Assembly (NCBI RefSeq): GCF_002869965.1
Contig: NZ_PEBS01000059.1
Location: forward strand, 1 to 34,810
Direction: 5' to 3'
DNA length: 34,810 nucleotides
Origin: Janthinobacterium sp. ROICE36
GTDB lineage: Bacteria; Pseudomonadota; Gammaproteobacteria; Burkholderiales; Burkholderiaceae_D
In this document: piece after piece, positions 1-7,166 of the stretch
Numbering within the stretch: the first letter of the stretch is position 1
Layout: every line of letters starts with the position of its first letter
Made by a program: the position numbers and the translations under genes
Notes under the pieces: generated by a model
Databases searched by the model: none
What the model was told of the DNA's origin: nothing
Seen by the model: only the letters and a program-made list of their open reading frames with translations

Positions 1-56
1 TCAAGCTCACCGCGCGTCAGGGCGGAGAGATCGGGAGGGGTACGTTTTTTTGCCAT
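1..56 (-). CDS. Transposase N-terminus, cut by the window edge
   Basis: Eighteen codons are visible, reading MAKKRTPPDLSALTRGEL, and then the window ends. A short basic start followed by PDLSALTRGEL resembles the N-terminus of IS66-family TnpC transposases as I remember them. The ATG lies about 70 bp inside the element end with no room for tnpA and tnpB before it, which would fit the single-gene ISBst12-like branch. The rest of the gene is outside the window, so this is tentative. Confidence 0.5.
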   Translation of the reverse strand, partial: MAKKRTPPDLSALTRGEL

Positions 57-127
57 GACAGCATGATGAGCCGGTTTGAAAAGGTTTACAACTGTTTTTT
101 GAAACACTGCTCATGCTGAACAGTTAC
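1..127 (-). mobile_element. 5' end of an IS66-like insertion sequence (left copy)
   Basis: This stretch is the exact reverse complement of the last 127 bases of the window, and identity stops abruptly at base 127/128. Read outward from the window the element begins GTAACTGTTCAGC. A GTAA terminus is typical of the IS66 family, which makes 8-bp target duplications. Only one end is present, so the family call rests on the terminus and the first transposase codons. The 8 bases just inside the junction are GTTATTTG and would be one copy of the target duplication. Confidence 0.7.
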
Positions 128-128
128 G

Positions 129-254
129 TTATTTGTACATTTGGATGCCTTTCAGCAATGGAACGATGACGACGCTGTGCTTGAACCTTTACGTGTGGCA
201 CGACGTGCGGCTGCGCCCGAGGATATTAACGATAGTGCGCAGACAGCGCCATAG
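129..254 (+). pseudogene. 3' remnant of an unrecognised gene cut by the IS
   Basis: An open frame with no start codon enters from the IS end and runs to a TAG. Its product ends with VLEPLRVARRAAAPEDINDS and a few more residues. The composition looks like a genuine protein C-terminus, and the frame is closed by a TGA just inside the IS. It may therefore be the tail of a gene interrupted by the insertion. I do not recognise the family, and chance is a real alternative because the piece is only about 41 codons long. Confidence 0.25.
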
Positions 255-272
255 AAGCGCATACTTGCTGCG

Positions 273-395
273 ATGAACGTCTACCAAAAGACCTTCCATG
301 GGCCATTGATCGCCTGCGATATTGGCTTGCATGCCATGCGACAAGATTGCCCGCATTTTGACGCGTGGTTGAAGAAGATTGAAGGCCTGGCCTGA
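273..395 (+). other. Short ORF or gene remnant, 40 codons, weakly GST-like
   Basis: An ATG frame of 40 residues with no evident Shine-Dalgarno sequence. Its C-terminal half reads CPHFDAWLKKIEGLA, preceded by GPLIACDIGLHAM. This vaguely resembles the end of a glutathione S-transferase C-terminal domain, where an 'ADI' helix is followed by a 'P-x-x-x-x-W-L' helix. It could be debris of such a gene next to the IS. Together with the preceding remnant it fills most of the otherwise gene-free stretch between the IS and the HD-GYP gene; I see no promoter or RNA gene there. Confidence 0.2.
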
Positions 396-447
396 GCGTC
401 AGCTTTCAGGTCGGGCAAACCCACCGTGGCTAGTTTTGCCAATCTTC

Positions 448-1551
448 CTACAGCCGCGCCTCATCGCCCCACACATGGCGCATGCTGAAATGCAAGCCGG
501 CATCGTCTTCATGCAGCGAAGAAACGATGGCGAAGCGGCTGTCGGCCGTGTCGCGCGGGGCGAGCTGCATCAGCTCGGCGGCGGTCAGCGGCGCGCCCAG
601 CGGGTCGCTGAGCGGATGCACGTGGGCGGCGCCCCGTTGCGTGACGACGCCCAGTTCGCCGCTGCGCAGGCGCACCAGGGTGCCGGGTGGGTATTTCCCC
701 AGCAGCTTGACGAACTGTTCTCCCAGCAGCGGGTCGATGGGCATGCCCTGGTCGAGGAAAATGTGCTGCAGCGCCTGGTCGGGCACGATGGAACGGCGGT
801 AGTTGCGCGCCGACACACGGGCGCAATAGCGGTCGGCCAGGCCGATCAGCTTGGCGTTCTGCAAGATTTCATCGGCCGTGCGGCCCTGCGGGTAGCCGCT
901 GCCGTCGTCGTTTTCGTGGTGCAGCAGCACGCAACTGAGCCATTCCTCGTCGTCGACGCCGGCACAGCGCAGCAGTTCCGCGCTTTCCTGGGGGTGCTGG
1001 CGCACGATGCGCATTTCTTCGTCATTCAGGGGGCCGCGCCGGTCCTGGAAGCTGTCGTGGTGGCGCAGCATGCCCACGTTCATCGTCAGCGCGGCGGCAC
1101 CGATCAGTATTAGTTCATCGTGGGACTTGTGCATGCTGCGGCCCACCAGCATGGCCAGCAGCGCCGTTTCGATGCAGTGGCGCACGGCGTAGCGGCCGGC
1201 GATTTGATTCAGCAAGATGCTGGCCAGGGCGATGTCGGCATCGTGCCTGAGCGCGCGCAGCAGTTCGCGGGCGATGTCGCGCACGTCGCGCTCGGCATTG
1301 CTTTCGCTGCGCAAGTCCAGCAGCAGCCGTTCCAGACGCTGCGCCGCCTCGTTCAGCAGGCGCAGCACGGATGGCTGCTCGGGCGTGCCCACGTACAGGC
1401 CCAGCTGCAGCAAGCGGCCCAGCTGCGCGCCGTCCGTGATGATCTGCCCCTTGCGTAGTTGTGGGCCGGCACTATGGTCAGCCAGAAACAAATCCCAGGG
1501 CAGGGGTTCGCCGGGAACCAGGTCGGCCGGGCCGATGCGACGCTGTACCAT
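448..1551 (-). CDS. Degenerate HD-GYP domain protein
   Basis: A 367-residue soluble protein. The N-terminal ~120 residues are a variable sensory or dimerisation region. The rest matches the HD-GYP family, whose active members hydrolyse cyclic di-GMP. Retained motifs are QHPQESAELL, the HHENDDGSGYPQG block and LADRYCARVSARNYRR. The metal-binding HD dyad is missing: where active members have LLHDIGK this protein has ALTMNVGM, so H, D and K are all replaced. It is therefore more likely a c-di-GMP effector or scaffold than an enzyme. The ATG has AAAGGA about 8 bases upstream. It lies 47 bp after the aminotransferase gene on the same strand and may be co-transcribed with it. Confidence 0.85.
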   Translation of the reverse strand: MVQRRIGPADLVPGEPLPWDLFLADHSAGPQLRKGQIITDGAQLGRLLQLGLYVGTPEQPSVLRLLNEAAQRLERLLLDLRSESNAERDVRDIARELLRALRHDADIALASILLNQIAGRYAVRHCIETALLAMLVGRSMHKSHDELILIGAAALTMNVGMLRHHDSFQDRRGPLNDEEMRIVRQHPQESAELLRCAGVDDEEWLSCVLLHHENDDGSGYPQGRTADEILQNAKLIGLADRYCARVSARNYRRSIVPDQALQHIFLDQGMPIDPLLGEQFVKLLGKYPPGTLVRLRSGELGVVTQRGAAHVHPLSDPLGAPLTAAELMQLAPRDTADSRFAIVSSLHEDDAGLHFSMRHVWGDEARL

Positions 1552-1598
1552 GCTGTCATCCTTTGCTCCGCCGTGGCGTAGCCTTGCTCAGTGCTCGG

Positions 1599-2777
1599 TT
1601 ATATGCTGCGCAGGCGCTCCAGCGCCTGGCGCAAGGTCTCGTCCTGCTTGGCAAAGCAGAAGCGCACGATGCCCGACTCCTTGCCCTGCGCGTAAAACGC
1701 GGAGACGGGAATGGCGGCCACCTTGATCTCGGCCGTCAGCCATTCGGCGAACTGCGCTTCGGTCTCTTGTGAAATGGCATCGTAGCGCACGCACTGGAAA
1801 TACGTGCCATTGGCCGGCAGCAGGGTAAAGCGGCTGCCCGCCAGGCCGTCGCGGAACAGGTCGCGCTTGCGCTGGTAAAACGCGGGCAAGTCCAGGTAGG
1901 GCTGCGGGTCCGCCATATAGCCGGCCAGGCCGTACTGCATCGGCGTGTTGACGGTAAACACGTTGTACTGGTGCACCTTGCGAAACTCCGCCGTCAGGGT
2001 CGCTGGCGCCGCCACATAGCCCACTTTCCAGCCTGTGACGTGATACGTCTTGCCGAAGCTGGAGACGATGAAGCTGCGCGCCGCCAGTTCCGCATTGCGC
2101 GCGAGCGACTCATGGCGCACGCCGTCATACACCATGTGTTCGTAGACTTCATCCGACAAAATCAGGATTTGCGTGCCGCGCACGATGTCGGCCAGCGCCG
2201 CCACGTCGGCAGGGCGCAGGATGGTGCCCGTCGGATTATGTGGCGTGTTGATGATAATCAAGCGCGTCTTGCTGCTGACGGCAGCGGCCAGCTTGTCCCA
2301 CGGCACGCTGTAGCCGGTCTCGTCCACTTGCATGCAGACCAGCACGGGCACGCCGCCGGCCAGCGCGATGGCCGGCAGATAGCTGTCGTAGGCCGGTTCG
2401 ATGACGATGACTTCGTCGCCCGGATGCACGCAACACAGGATGGCGGTGGTGAGCGCCTGCGTGGCGCCCGCCGTGACGGTGATTTCCGTGCCCGCATCAT
2501 AAAGGTGGCCGTACAGGCTGGCGATCTTCGCGGCAATGGCTACGCGCAAGGGCGCCGCGCCCGTCATCATCGGATACTGGTTGTGGCCGGCACGCATGGC
2601 GTCGCTGACCAGTTCGACCAGTTGCGGCGCGCAATCGAAATCGGGAAAGCCCTGGCCCAGGTTGACGGCGCCATGCTGGGCCGCCAGGCTGGACATGCGG
2701 GTAAACACGGTGGTGCCCACCAGAGGCAAACGCGTGCGCAGGGTGGGAGTCAGATGGGGCAGGGACGGGCTGTTCAT
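1599..2777 (-). CDS. ybdL: Class I/II PLP aminotransferase, methionine aminotransferase (YbdL) type
   Basis: A fold-type I aminotransferase that would move the amino group of methionine or a related amino acid to a 2-oxo acid in the cytoplasm. The sequence follows E. coli YbdL closely: LGQGFPDFD near the N-terminus, VTAGATQAL, NTPHNPTG, SDEVYEHMVYDG, and SSFGKTYHVTGWKVGY with the PLP lysine at about residue 243. Length (about 392 residues) is normal. The ATG giving MNSPSLPHL was chosen because it matches the family N-terminus; an ATG 14 codons upstream (at 2819) is possible and neither has a strong ribosome binding site. Related kynurenine or glutamine transaminases have the same motifs, so substrate is inferred from overall similarity. 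Confidence 0.85.
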   Translation of the reverse strand: MNSPSLPHLTPTLRTRLPLVGTTVFTRMSSLAAQHGAVNLGQGFPDFDCAPQLVELVSDAMRAGHNQYPMMTGAAPLRVAIAAKIASLYGHLYDAGTEITVTAGATQALTTAILCCVHPGDEVIVIEPAYDSYLPAIALAGGVPVLVCMQVDETGYSVPWDKLAAAVSSKTRLIIINTPHNPTGTILRPADVAALADIVRGTQILILSDEVYEHMVYDGVRHESLARNAELAARSFIVSSFGKTYHVTGWKVGYVAAPATLTAEFRKVHQYNVFTVNTPMQYGLAGYMADPQPYLDLPAFYQRKRDLFRDGLAGSRFTLLPANGTYFQCVRYDAISQETEAQFAEWLTAEIKVAAIPVSAFYAQGKESGIVRFCFAKQDETLRQALERLRSI

Positions 2778-2860
2778 GAACGGTAGGGGCGCGGTGCGGA
2801 AAGTGGAATCGTGCCCCATTCTAGCGCAGCGCGCCCCGTTGCGGGTGGGGCTTTGGCGGC

Positions 2861-3295
2861 TCAGCCTGGCAAGGCCCAGCCTTCCGGCAGCATGATCTTG
2901 AACATGCCGGCCTTGGCCGTCTTGCGGGCCAGTTTCAGCAGCGCCTTGTCCTTGGTGATGAGGATGTCGGCGTTGGCGTCGCGCGCCAGTTCGAGGAATT
3001 TCTGATCATCCTTGTCCGTGCACACGGGCAGGCGCACGCCGGAAACGGGCGGGGCCACGATGCTGATGTGTGCGTCGAAGCGGGCGGCGGCGACAGCGCG
3101 GCTGGCCTCATCGAGCGGCAGATGTTTGTAATGCAATACGACAAGATATTCCGCGCGGCAATCTTCGCGCGTGATGGCGTGCACGGCGCCGCTTTCCATG
3201 GCCGCCAGCAAAGCTGCCCAGCGCGGGTCGTTAAAGACGAAGAGGTCGAGGCAAACGTTGGTGTCGAGGACGAGTTTTTGTGGAGCAGGTATCAT
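2861..3295 (-). CDS. PIN-domain protein, putative toxin-component family
   Basis: A 144-residue single-domain PIN protein. PIN domains are metal-dependent RNases. The expected acidic residues are visible: LVLDTNVCLDLF with D11 near the N-terminus, a glutamate in EDCRAEYL, TDKDDQKFLELA, and ITKDKALL towards the end. It looks like the COG1569 'putative toxin component' group. No antitoxin gene is adjacent: the neighbour on the same strand is the aminotransferase, 83 bp downstream, and yaaA is divergent 30 bp away. It may thus be a stand-alone nuclease. The ATG giving MIPAPQKL was chosen because longer in-frame starts would run through the divergent yaaA gene. Confidence 0.75.
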   Translation of the reverse strand: MIPAPQKLVLDTNVCLDLFVFNDPRWAALLAAMESGAVHAITREDCRAEYLVVLHYKHLPLDEASRAVAAARFDAHISIVAPPVSGVRLPVCTDKDDQKFLELARDANADILITKDKALLKLARKTAKAGMFKIMLPEGWALPG

Positions 3296-3325
3296 GTCGG
3301 CAATTCTATTCTGTAGTGATAATTT

Positions 3326-4096
3326 ATGTTGATCGTGCTTTCGCCCGCCAAGAGTCTCGACCTGGAGACGCCGCCAACAACCTCGTTGCACAGCACCCCC
3401 GATTTTCTCGACCATTCCGCCCAGCTGATAGCCCGCATGCGCGAGTTCTCGCCTGCCGAAGTGGGCAGCCTGATGGGTATTTCCGACGCCTTGTCGGCCC
3501 TCAACGTGGCCCGCTACGCCTCCTGGACGCCCAAGCTGGCCGAAGCGCGCCAAGCCATCATGGCCTTCAATGGCGACGTGTATGCCGGTTTCGAGGCGCG
3601 CAGCCTGCAGCCGGCCCAGCTCGACTATGCCCAGTCGCGCGTACGCATTTTGTCGGGCCTGTACGGCTTGCTGCGCCCGCTGGACCTGATCCACCCGCAC
3701 CGCCTGGAAATGGGCACGCGTTTATCGACCACGCGCGGCAAGGATTTGTACGCGTTCTGGGGCGATACCATCACCAATGGCCTGAACCGTACCGCGCAGG
3801 AACAGGGCGCGAAAGCGCTGGTTAATCTTGCTTCTGAAGAATATTTTAAATCCGTCAAGCCGCGCCAGCTGGACGTGCCCGTCATCGCGCCCGTATTCGA
3901 AGACTGGAAGAACGGCAAGTATAAAATCATTTCCTTCTATGCCAAGCGCGCGCGCGGCATGCTGGCACGTTACGCGGCCGTCAACGCCATCCGCGACCCG
4001 GAACAGCTGAAACAGTTCGACGTCGATGGCTATGGCTATGTGCCGGAAGCGTCGAATGACAAGAGCTGGGTGTTCCGGCGCAAAGTGGCTGACTAA
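3326..4096 (+). CDS. yaaA: Peroxide stress protein YaaA (UPF0246 family)
   Basis: A 256-residue cytoplasmic protein of the YaaA/UPF0246 family. In E. coli, YaaA limits DNA and protein damage under hydrogen peroxide by lowering free iron. The family start MLIVLSPAKSLDLETP is present, as are the internal blocks RILSGLYGLLRPLDLI, GTRLSTTRGKDLYAFWGD and FYAKRARGMLARY. Length is as expected. It is divergent from the PIN gene with only 30 bp between the starts, so the two promoters must overlap the neighbouring 5' ends. It is followed by a strong bidirectional terminator shared with bamD. Confidence 0.93.
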   Translation: MLIVLSPAKSLDLETPPTTSLHSTPDFLDHSAQLIARMREFSPAEVGSLMGISDALSALNVARYASWTPKLAEARQAIMAFNGDVYAGFEARSLQPAQLDYAQSRVRILSGLYGLLRPLDLIHPHRLEMGTRLSTTRGKDLYAFWGDTITNGLNRTAQEQGAKALVNLASEEYFKSVKPRQLDVPVIAPVFEDWKNGKYKIISFYAKRARGMLARYAAVNAIRDPEQLKQFDVDGYGYVPEASNDKSWVFRRKVAD

Positions 4097-4112
4097 GTAA
4101 ATGACTAAGTAA

Positions 4113-4138
4113 AAAAAACCGGGCTAGCCCGGTTTTTT
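4113..4138. terminator. Bidirectional terminator between yaaA and bamD
   Basis: A GC palindrome, ACCGGGCTAGCCCGGT, has a run of A before it and a run of T after it. It can act as a Rho-independent terminator for yaaA (plus) and for the convergent bamD (minus). Confidence 0.9.
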
Positions 4139-4146
4139 ATTGCAGC

Positions 4147-4950
4147 TTACTGCCAGAATTTCCACCACTTGCGTTCCTTGTTCACCCCTTCCGGGCTGAG
4201 GAATGCCGTGTTCGGGTAGTTCTTGGTCAGTACGCGCAAGGTGTCGTCGCGCAGGTCGGTCAAGCCCAGTTTGTCATACGAGCGGTACATGATGAACAGC
4301 GCTTCTTCGATGGCGGGCGAAGCGGCAAAGTCGCTGACCGTCGTTTGCGCGCGGTTGGCGGCGGCCAGGTAGGCGCCGCGGCGGTAGTAATAACGCGCCA
4401 CGTGCACTTCGTATTTCGCCATGGCATCGATCAAATAGTTCATGCGGGCCAGCGAATCGGGCGCGTATTTGCTATTTGGGAACTTGTCGACCAGTTGCTT
4501 GAAGGCCGCAAACGCTTCGCGCGTGGCTTTCGGGTCGCGCTCGGTCGGGTCTTGCTCGTACAGGAAGTTCAGGAAGCTGATCTGGTCGTTAAAGCTGATC
4601 AGGCCACGCAAGTAGTACATATAGTCTACATTGGCGTGGTTCGGATGCAACTTGATGAAGCGTTCGACAGCAGCCAGTGCCTGCGCCTGGTCTCCCGACT
4701 TATAATACGCGTAAGCGATCTCCATCTGCGCTTGCAGAGCATAGTTGCCGAAAGGATAGTTAGCCTCCAGCTTCTGAAACAGGCCGATTGCAGCTTCATA
4801 GTGCTGCCCGGCCATTTCTTCACGCGCCTCCGAGTATAATTTCGTAACGGACCAGTTTTTGGTCTCATCCACTTTTTCAGGCAACAAGCTGCAAGCGGAC
4901 ATGCCGAGCAGAACGACTGAAGCGACTACCAACGATAATTTTTTTTGCAT
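4147..4950 (-). CDS. bamD: Outer membrane assembly lipoprotein BamD
   Basis: BamD is the essential lipoprotein partner of BamA in the outer-membrane beta-barrel assembly complex. The product starts MQKKLSLVVASVVLL and has a lipobox ending in GMSAC, so it is a signal-peptidase II substrate anchored in the periplasmic leaflet. The mature part is the expected run of five TPR-like repeats, with EARE, YPFGNYALQAQMEIAYAYY, ERFIKLHP and KFPNSKYAPDSL. Length (267 residues) is normal. A TTG nine codons upstream is open, but the ATG gives a proper short n-region. It is divergent from rluD, the usual arrangement in betaproteobacteria. A TATAAT on the minus strand at 5000-4995 is a possible -10 element without a good -35. 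Confidence 0.93.
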   Translation of the reverse strand: MQKKLSLVVASVVLLGMSACSLLPEKVDETKNWSVTKLYSEAREEMAGQHYEAAIGLFQKLEANYPFGNYALQAQMEIAYAYYKSGDQAQALAAVERFIKLHPNHANVDYMYYLRGLISFNDQISFLNFLYEQDPTERDPKATREAFAAFKQLVDKFPNSKYAPDSLARMNYLIDAMAKYEVHVARYYYRRGAYLAAANRAQTTVSDFAASPAIEEALFIMYRSYDKLGLTDLRDDTLRVLTKNYPNTAFLSPEGVNKERKWWKFWQ

Positions 4951-5015
4951 GACGTTTTGCAAGAAGGTTTTAACCAAGATTTTACAATAGGCTGATTATA
5001 GCCGATGGGAATGCT

Positions 5016-6065
5016 GTGATATTAACTCCGAAGCCTAATTTGGCTGACTCCGCGTTTGACTCCCTTTCTGACCATGGCGCCGAAGAGGCGTTTGACGGCG
5101 ATTTTGCCGCCGACGACGCCTTCGAGATCATGGCCCCGATTACATTGGAACTGACGCCGGACGCCTGCGGCCACCGCCTCGATAAAGTCATTTCCAAGCT
5201 GGTGCCGCAATACTCGCGCAGCCGCTTGCAATTGTGGCTGGAAGCCGGTTTCGTGACCGTCGATGGAAAAGTTGCCAAACGCAACATGACCGCCTATGGC
5301 GACGAGAAGATCGTCATTCTGCCGCAAAGCGCGCCGGAAGACGAGGCTTTTAAGCCGGAAGCGATGGAATTGAACATCGTGCACGAAGATGAGCATATCA
5401 TCGTGATCAACAAACCGGCCGGACTGGTCGTACATCCGGGCCCCGGCAACTGGTCGGGCACGCTGCTCAACGGCTTGCTGCACCACTGCCCGCAACTGGC
5501 TGGCGTGCCGCGCGCCGGCATCGTGCACCGCCTGGACAAGGATACCAGCGGCCTGATGGTGGTCGGCAAGACCCTGGCCTCGCAAACGGATCTGGTGCGC
5601 CAGTTGCAGGCGCGCACCGTCAAGCGCGAATATTTTGCGCTCGTGTGGGGCACGCCGAAAATGGCGGGCACCATCGACGCATCCATCGCGCGCCACCCGC
5701 GCGACCGCGTCAAGATGGCCGTCTCGGAAAATTTCACCGCCAAGCCCGCCATCACGCACTATGAATTGATCGGCAGCGGCGAACTCGATCGCCGTCCCGT
5801 CAGCCTGATGCAATGCCGTCTGGAAACAGGCCGCACGCACCAGATTCGCGTGCACATGCAACACCTGGGCTTTGCGCTGGTCGGTGACTCCGTGTATGGC
5901 AAACAGCACCTGGTGTCCGTCTTCTCGCGCCAGGCGCTGCAGGCGCGCCGCCTGGGCCTCGTGCATCCGGGCACCCTGGACGCGTGCGAATGGATCGTGC
6001 CGCTGGCCGATGATTTCGCTGAACTGATCGCCACAGCCGGCATTCCCGAGCCGGAACAGGTCTGA
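5016..6065 (+). CDS. rluD: 23S rRNA pseudouridine synthase RluD
   Basis: Makes pseudouridines 1911, 1915 and 1917 in helix 69 of 23S rRNA. After an acidic N-terminal extension of about 45 residues comes an S4 RNA-binding domain (about residues 48-110, with HRLDKVISKLVPQYSRSRLQ). The RluA-type catalytic domain follows: INKPAGLVVHPG, GIVHRLDKDTSGLMVV with catalytic Asp at about 174, and RLETGRTHQIRVHM. The start is GTG; an ATG five bases upstream is out of frame and hits a stop at once. An internal ATG at 5130 would remove the acidic extension. The stop overlaps the pgeF start by one base (TGATG), so the two are translationally coupled. Confidence 0.93.
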   Translation: MILTPKPNLADSAFDSLSDHGAEEAFDGDFAADDAFEIMAPITLELTPDACGHRLDKVISKLVPQYSRSRLQLWLEAGFVTVDGKVAKRNMTAYGDEKIVILPQSAPEDEAFKPEAMELNIVHEDEHIIVINKPAGLVVHPGPGNWSGTLLNGLLHHCPQLAGVPRAGIVHRLDKDTSGLMVVGKTLASQTDLVRQLQARTVKREYFALVWGTPKMAGTIDASIARHPRDRVKMAVSENFTAKPAITHYELIGSGELDRRPVSLMQCRLETGRTHQIRVHMQHLGFALVGDSVYGKQHLVSVFSRQALQARRLGLVHPGTLDACEWIVPLADDFAELIATAGIPEPEQV

Positions 6066-6850
6066 TGACGGCACCGTTGCCTTGTCTTATACCCGATTGG
6101 CCGGGCCTGCCCGCCAACGTGGGCGCGCTGGCGACCGTGCGCGCGGGCGGCGTCAGCCAGGAAACATATGGTGACGGGCAGGGCGGCGGTGGCTTGAACT
6201 TGGGCACGCACGTGGGCGACGAGCCGGCGCACGTGGCGGCCAACCGCGCGCGGCTGGCAGCCATCTTGCCGTCCGAACCCGCCTGGCTGTCGCAGGTGCA
6301 TGGCGTGGCCGTGGCGGACGCAGCCAAGTTGCGCGGTTGCGTGCCGGACGCAGACGCCAGCGTGGCCACGCAGCCTGGCGCCGTCTGCGTGGTGATGACG
6401 GCCGATTGCCTGCCGGTATTGTTCTGTTCGACAGATGGGCTGGTGGTCGGCGCGGCCCACGCGGGCTGGCGCGGCCTGGCCAACGGCGTCTTGCAGCGCA
6501 CGGTGGACAGCATGCGCGCGCAGGGCGCGACGGATATCCTCGCCTGGCTGGGGCCGGCCATTGGCCCGCAGCAATTCGAAGTGGGACAGGACGTGCTGCA
6601 AGCGTTCCGCGACGGCGCGCGCGATGCTGCCGAGCAGCAAGTGCTGAGCGCTGCGTTCGCCGCCATCGCCGGCAAGCCGGGCAAGTACCTGGCCGACATC
6701 TATGCCCTGGCGCGTACCATGTTGCTGCGCGATGGCGTGGCGCAAGTGGCGGGCGGGGATTGCTGCACCGTCAGCGATGCGACGCAGTTTTACTCGTACC
6801 GGCGCGACGGCGTCACGGGAAGACAGGCCAGCTTGATCTGGCGCAAATAA
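6065..6850 (+). CDS. pgeF: PgeF/YfiH-type purine nucleoside phosphorylase (multicopper polyphenol oxidase family)
   Basis: A 261-residue member of the YfiH/LACC1 family. These proteins were long called laccases; they act on purine nucleosides, and in E. coli PgeF also edits wrongly built peptidoglycan precursors. Family motifs are LNLGTHVGDEPAHVAANR, SQVHGVAVADA, MTADCLPVLF, GAAHAGWRGLANG, WLGPAIGPQQFEVG and GGDCCTVSD. These include the His and Cys zinc ligands of the active site (VHG, DC, HAGWRG). Downstream of and coupled to rluD, as in many betaproteobacteria. Transcription ends at a strong terminator just after the stop codon. Confidence 0.9.
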   Translation: MTAPLPCLIPDWPGLPANVGALATVRAGGVSQETYGDGQGGGGLNLGTHVGDEPAHVAANRARLAAILPSEPAWLSQVHGVAVADAAKLRGCVPDADASVATQPGAVCVVMTADCLPVLFCSTDGLVVGAAHAGWRGLANGVLQRTVDSMRAQGATDILAWLGPAIGPQQFEVGQDVLQAFRDGARDAAEQQVLSAAFAAIAGKPGKYLADIYALARTMLLRDGVAQVAGGDCCTVSDATQFYSYRRDGVTGRQASLIWRK

Positions 6851-6856
6851 TCTGCA

Positions 6857-6887
6857 CGGCAGACACTTATGTGTCTGCCGTTTTTGT
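6857..6887 (+). terminator. Rho-independent terminator of rluD-pgeF
   Basis: A perfect 10-bp stem, CGGCAGACAC and its complement, encloses a TTAT loop and is followed by TTTTTGTTTT. It lies inside the 3' end of the convergent small membrane-protein gene and encodes that gene's last residues. Confidence 0.9.
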
Positions 6888-7100
6888 TTTATCGTCTGCC
6901 GAGGCAAGCGCGCGCGCCTGCATTTCTGCGATGCGCGCCGCCTTGCGTTTGCGTCGCCGCAAGCCCGTCAGATAGAATAGGATGGACAGCGGGATGATGC
7001 AGTACAGCACGAAGGTCATCACCCCGGCAACGATGGACGGTTCCGTCAGCGCCATGAGGCCGACGACATAGATCCAGGCAATAGCGGTCATGAGCATCAT
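6867..7100 (-). CDS. Small membrane protein, function unknown
   Basis: A 77-residue protein with two predicted membrane segments (about residues 4-20 and 25-47, LMALTEPSIVAGVMTFVLYC in between). A very basic stretch, GLRRRKRKAAR, and a short polar tail ending in KTADT follow. I do not recognise a named family. Three ATGs occur in the first four codons and none has a clear ribosome binding site, so the exact start is uncertain. It is convergent to pgeF and its stop codon lies inside the pgeF terminator. It is divergent from phaC, 66 bp away. Positive residues after the second segment suggest both termini face the cytoplasm. Confidence 0.65.
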   Translation of the reverse strand: MMLMTAIAWIYVVGLMALTEPSIVAGVMTFVLYCIIPLSILFYLTGLRRRKRKAARIAEMQARALASADDKTKTADT

Positions 7101-7166
7101 TGGTAGTGGCAGTGAGTAAGAGTTTGCATGCAGGTGGCCCGGAAGTAATTATTCATTAATTCTAAA

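Noticed and set aside
3296..3700. Extended PIN protein starting inside yaaA
   Set aside because: The added ~135 residues are the antisense of yaaA with no domain; the ATG at 3295 gives a proper PIN N-terminus.
5022..6907. Long open frames on the minus strand opposite rluD and pgeF
   Set aside because: High GC third positions create long antisense frames; the plus-strand products have clear family motifs and the antisense products are His/Arg/Gln-rich without domains.
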